Shown here piece by piece: positions 61,468 through 64,000 of a DNA stretch of 64,000 bases. The stretch lies in NCBI GenBank assembly GCA_024138025.1, contig JAMXBD010001048.1:372001-436000 (forward strand), in the 5' to 3' direction. The translations under genes and the position numbers were made by a program. The notes beneath the pieces were generated by a model. It was not told the DNA's origin. It saw only the letters and a list, made by a program, of their open reading frames with translations, and made no database searches. Positions within the stretch are counted from its first letter, which is position 1. The number at the start of each line of letters is the position of its first letter. This DNA comes from Combretum micranthum (lineage: Eukaryota; Streptophyta; Magnoliopsida; Myrtales; Combretaceae).

Positions 61468-63666
61468 ATGGCTTCACTTCATCTTCTTCCACACTCCCTC
61501 CTCCTTATCCCCACAAAATCCAACCTTCAGTGTTTAAACTTTCCAATTCTTATCAGAAACACAGACCCACCTAAACTTAAGCATAAATATAAACTTATAG
61601 CTGCTTCAAACTCCGAACCCACTGTAACCTCAAAACCCACTCGCCGTGGAAGGAAGAGTCCTTCTTCTTCTTCAAAGACTTCTTCTCGAAAGACTACTCG
61701 AACCTCGAAAAAGAAACCCAAGTCCGAAAATGGGTCAGTTTCAGATTCGCCAGCCCCAACAGAAGAGCAACAACAAATTCCCACATATCTGAACTCAGAG
61801 GATGAAGAAGATAACTACGACGACGGCATGGATTTCCCTTACGACGACCCGCCTTTGGTCTGCTGCTTCGGTGCGGTTCAGAAGGAATTCGTCCCCTCGG
61901 TTCGAGTTAACGACGACCCGATGCATCCCGATAAGTATTCCGAATGGAAAAAGCTCCAGTGGACTCCCCCCGAGTTCGCCAGGGCTCCCGGAGGTCCTCC
62001 AAGCAATGTCGCGATATCGCATGTGAGGTTGGGTGGGCGTGCTGCTTTTTTGGGGAAAGTGGGGACGGATGATTATGGGATGGAGTTGTTGTTAATGATG
62101 AATCAGGAAAGAGTGCAGACTAGAGGTGTGGTGTTCGATGAGGATTTGAGGACTGGTTGTACTTATATGAAGGTTAAATTTGATAGTAATGGGAAGATGG
62201 GATGGAGACGGTCCGAGAAGCACCTGAGGATTCGTTTCAAAGGAACGAGTTGAGCCTTGCTGTGCTTAAAGAGGTAGAATTGAAATTTGCTTTTTGTCCT
62301 GTGTTTGTGGTAATTCGTCTGTTGTTGAAATGTTGGTTGGACTTACTGGTAGAAAAGTTAATTGCTTATCTTAATCGTGTTACCTGAATTCCGGCCTCTT
62401 GGTTGAGTAGATTGGCATTAGCATGACAAGGTGCAAGTGCTACCTTAAATTGCTCTGTTTCCATCAAGCTACTTGTTGTACATTGTAATGTGGACTAGTT
62501 TTATAGGAGGATTTATACGTCCAGAAAACAGCTGGTTCAATCACATTAGGGCCTTCTAGATAATTATAATTCCATATAGCATATTTTCATTTCAGATTAT
62601 AAGTATTTTGTTAATTATCAGTAGTTGTCTTGCCAAATATATTTTGTATATATATAATTAGAATTGTTTGGGTATAAAGAACAAAAATGCCAAAATCAGT
62701 GTAAGCTTATTAGAACTGTGCATCAAAGGAGCATGGAATGTGCATGACAAATTTTACTAATCAACAATCTCAATTTGAAATGCACCATGATGAGTTTGGG
62801 GATCGGTCCCCAACTTGTAAGAGATCCTTGGTGATTTATTGTATGAATAGTTATGCTTATGTTGAAAATGAGATTGTTCACTTGACTAAAGCACACCAAA
62901 TGATTTCAATGGGGTTGCATCCCTTGGCTGGAGGTTTATGCCAACATAAGAATGTTGATATTTGCACCTACTGCAGGCTAGGATCTTCCACTTCAATTCA
63001 GGAGTCCTAATGTGCCCTTCCCTGGAATCAGCCCTCTTCAGAGCGATTAGATGTTCTAAAAAGTTTGGTGGTCTTGTATTTTTTGACTTGAACTTGCCCT
63101 TGGCCTTGTGGAAATCACCAGATGAGACGAGGGAGATAATCAAGAGGGCACTACAAGAAGCAGACATTGTTGAACTCTCTAGGACAGAACTGGAATTTCT
63201 TTTAGATGAAGATTACTATGAGAGAAGAAAACATTACCGGCCTCAGTACTATGCTGAAAACTTTGAGCAAACAAAGCACAGGCGGGATTACTACCATTAC
63301 ACGCGAGAAGAAATCTCCTCTTTGGCATGACAAGCTTAAGTTTTTATTTGTTACAGATGGAACCCTTCGTATCCATTACTATACCCCTAAATTTGATGGA
63401 GTGGTTGTTGGTACCGAAGACGTTCTTATATGCCCGTATACTTGTGATAGAACTGGATCTGGTGATGCTGTGTGGCTGGTATTTTGAGAAAGCTCACAAC
63501 CTTCCCTGAGATGTTTGAGAACCAAGATATTTTAGAGAGGCAACTTCGGTTTGCAGTAGCTGCAGGAATTATAGCTCAGTGGACTATTGGTGGAGTAAGA
63601 GGATTTCCTACAGAAAGTGCTACTCAAAACCTCAAGGAACAAGTTTATATCCCCTCAATGTGGTAG
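61468..63666 (+). CDS. FLN1: Fructokinase-like protein 1 (PfkB), plastid; two exons, frame broken
   Basis: FLN1 (also PAP6) is a plastid nucleoid protein of the PfkB sugar-kinase family. It belongs to the plastid-encoded RNA polymerase complex and binds thioredoxin z; kinase activity is considered lost or dispensable. Exon 1 (61468-62273) has a Ser/Lys-rich transit peptide and basic linker (about residues 1-85), an acidic stretch, then DDPPLVCCFGAVQKEFVPS and the PfkB substrate motif PGGPPSNVAISHVRLGGRAA. Exon 2 (62977-63666) has KKFGGLVFFDLNLPLALWKS, SRTELEFLLDEDYYERRKHY, the catalytic-type TGSGD (GSGD at 63455-63466) and ends FPTESATQNLKEQVYIPSMW. Three indels shift the frame: one base lost at about 62200, two lost in a CT run at about 63316, one lost at about 63469. 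The rest is intact, so sequence error is plausible. Confidence 0.93.
62274..62976 (+). other. FLN1 intron
   Basis: Donor aaagag|gtagaat and acceptor cctactgcag|gctagg. Joining them continues LSLAVLKE with ARIFHFNSGV in phase 0, as the protein family requires. ORFs inside (for example 62738-63010) have no coding support. Confidence 0.88.
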
Positions 63667-64000
63667 TCACTGATCACGGTTCCAGTAATTCCAGCAAAAC
63701 TTGGTTATATCATGGCTGGAAACTTATAGAGAAGTACACATAGCTTGTGTTGAGAGATAAAATACCTGGATTGATGGAAAGTATAATGCTGTGATGTGCT
63801 GGATGTCTTTTATCTCATATAGGGCAGTGGCTTTCCTATCTTCTGCCACCTCCAGATCATGCTTCTCTGAATGCTAATTTTAATGCACGCCTGGTTTTCT
63901 CTGATGAAGCAGCTCAGTTGGTATCCAATAACTTATGTGGAGTGGCCATCAATGACAATGTGCATTCAGTTGGTGTCTGTTGTGCTTCCTCTAGTTAAGG
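63667..64000 (+). other. FLN1 3' region with a small open frame
   Basis: Most is probably 3' untranslated or intergenic DNA. From 63822 to 63998 a frame of 58 codons (GQWLSYLLPPPDHASLNANF at the start) follows an acceptor-like ctcatatag. I do not recognise it. It may be chance or an exon of a gene continuing right. Confidence 0.3.

Noticed and set aside
62738..63010. 90-residue ORF spanning the FLN1 intron end
   Set aside because: It crosses the splice acceptor in a frame that does not match FLN1.

Overview
The window is nuclear DNA of a flowering plant, probably a eudicot; the species cannot be told. It is AT-rich, with spliced host genes and abundant plant-type LTR retrotransposons of the Tekay/Del-like chromovirus and Athila lineages, plus MITEs. 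No CRISPR array, operon or prokaryotic feature is present.

Two host genes bracket the window. An L-type (legume) lectin-domain membrane protein without a kinase lies at 14476-15561. FLN1, the fructokinase-like PfkB protein of the plastid RNA polymerase complex, lies at 61468-63666 with one intron. As I recall, the Arabidopsis homologues (At3g54080 and At3g54090) are immediate neighbours, so this looks like conserved microsynteny pushed about 46 kb apart by transposons. Both reading frames are broken only by 1-2 base losses, six in all, while the protein remains recognisable throughout. That suggests either uncorrected long-read errors or very recent decay.

Layout. 1-6414: right part of a decayed plus-strand Tekay-like element (protease tail, RT, RNase H, integrase, chromodomain, polypurine tract, 3.1 kb 3' LTR). 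6415-14045: gene-poor DNA with a 1 kb foldback element (9638-10637) and an antisense RNase H-like pseudogene (about 11985-12570). 14046-15600: lectin gene. 17504-29176: an old tandem segmental duplication carrying three solo LTRs, each with target-site duplications (18163-20491, 22378-27207, 27659-28991). 30305-34683: a 4.4 kb solo LTR. 34684-39446: two more LTR-like remnants and a Mutator-like MITE. 39989-58422: a minus-strand giant LTR that has itself received a complete 12.96 kb Athila element (42219-55177, perfect 5 bp target duplication) and a TRIM miniature element (56692-57497). 58423-60180: polypurine tract and gag remnant of the element owning that LTR. 60764-61288: hAT-type MITE about 180 bp upstream of FLN1.

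Insertion order can be read from the nesting. The 27659 LTR came first, then the tandem duplication, then the LTRs at 18163 and 22378 in separate copies. Independently, the giant LTR at 39989-58422 predates Athila and the TRIM. I found no convincing new biological system. The most unusual signals are the CCGGC-rich arrays shared by different LTRs and repeated ahead of the Athila env-like ORF, where a candidate intron is also visible, and the datable nested duplication.
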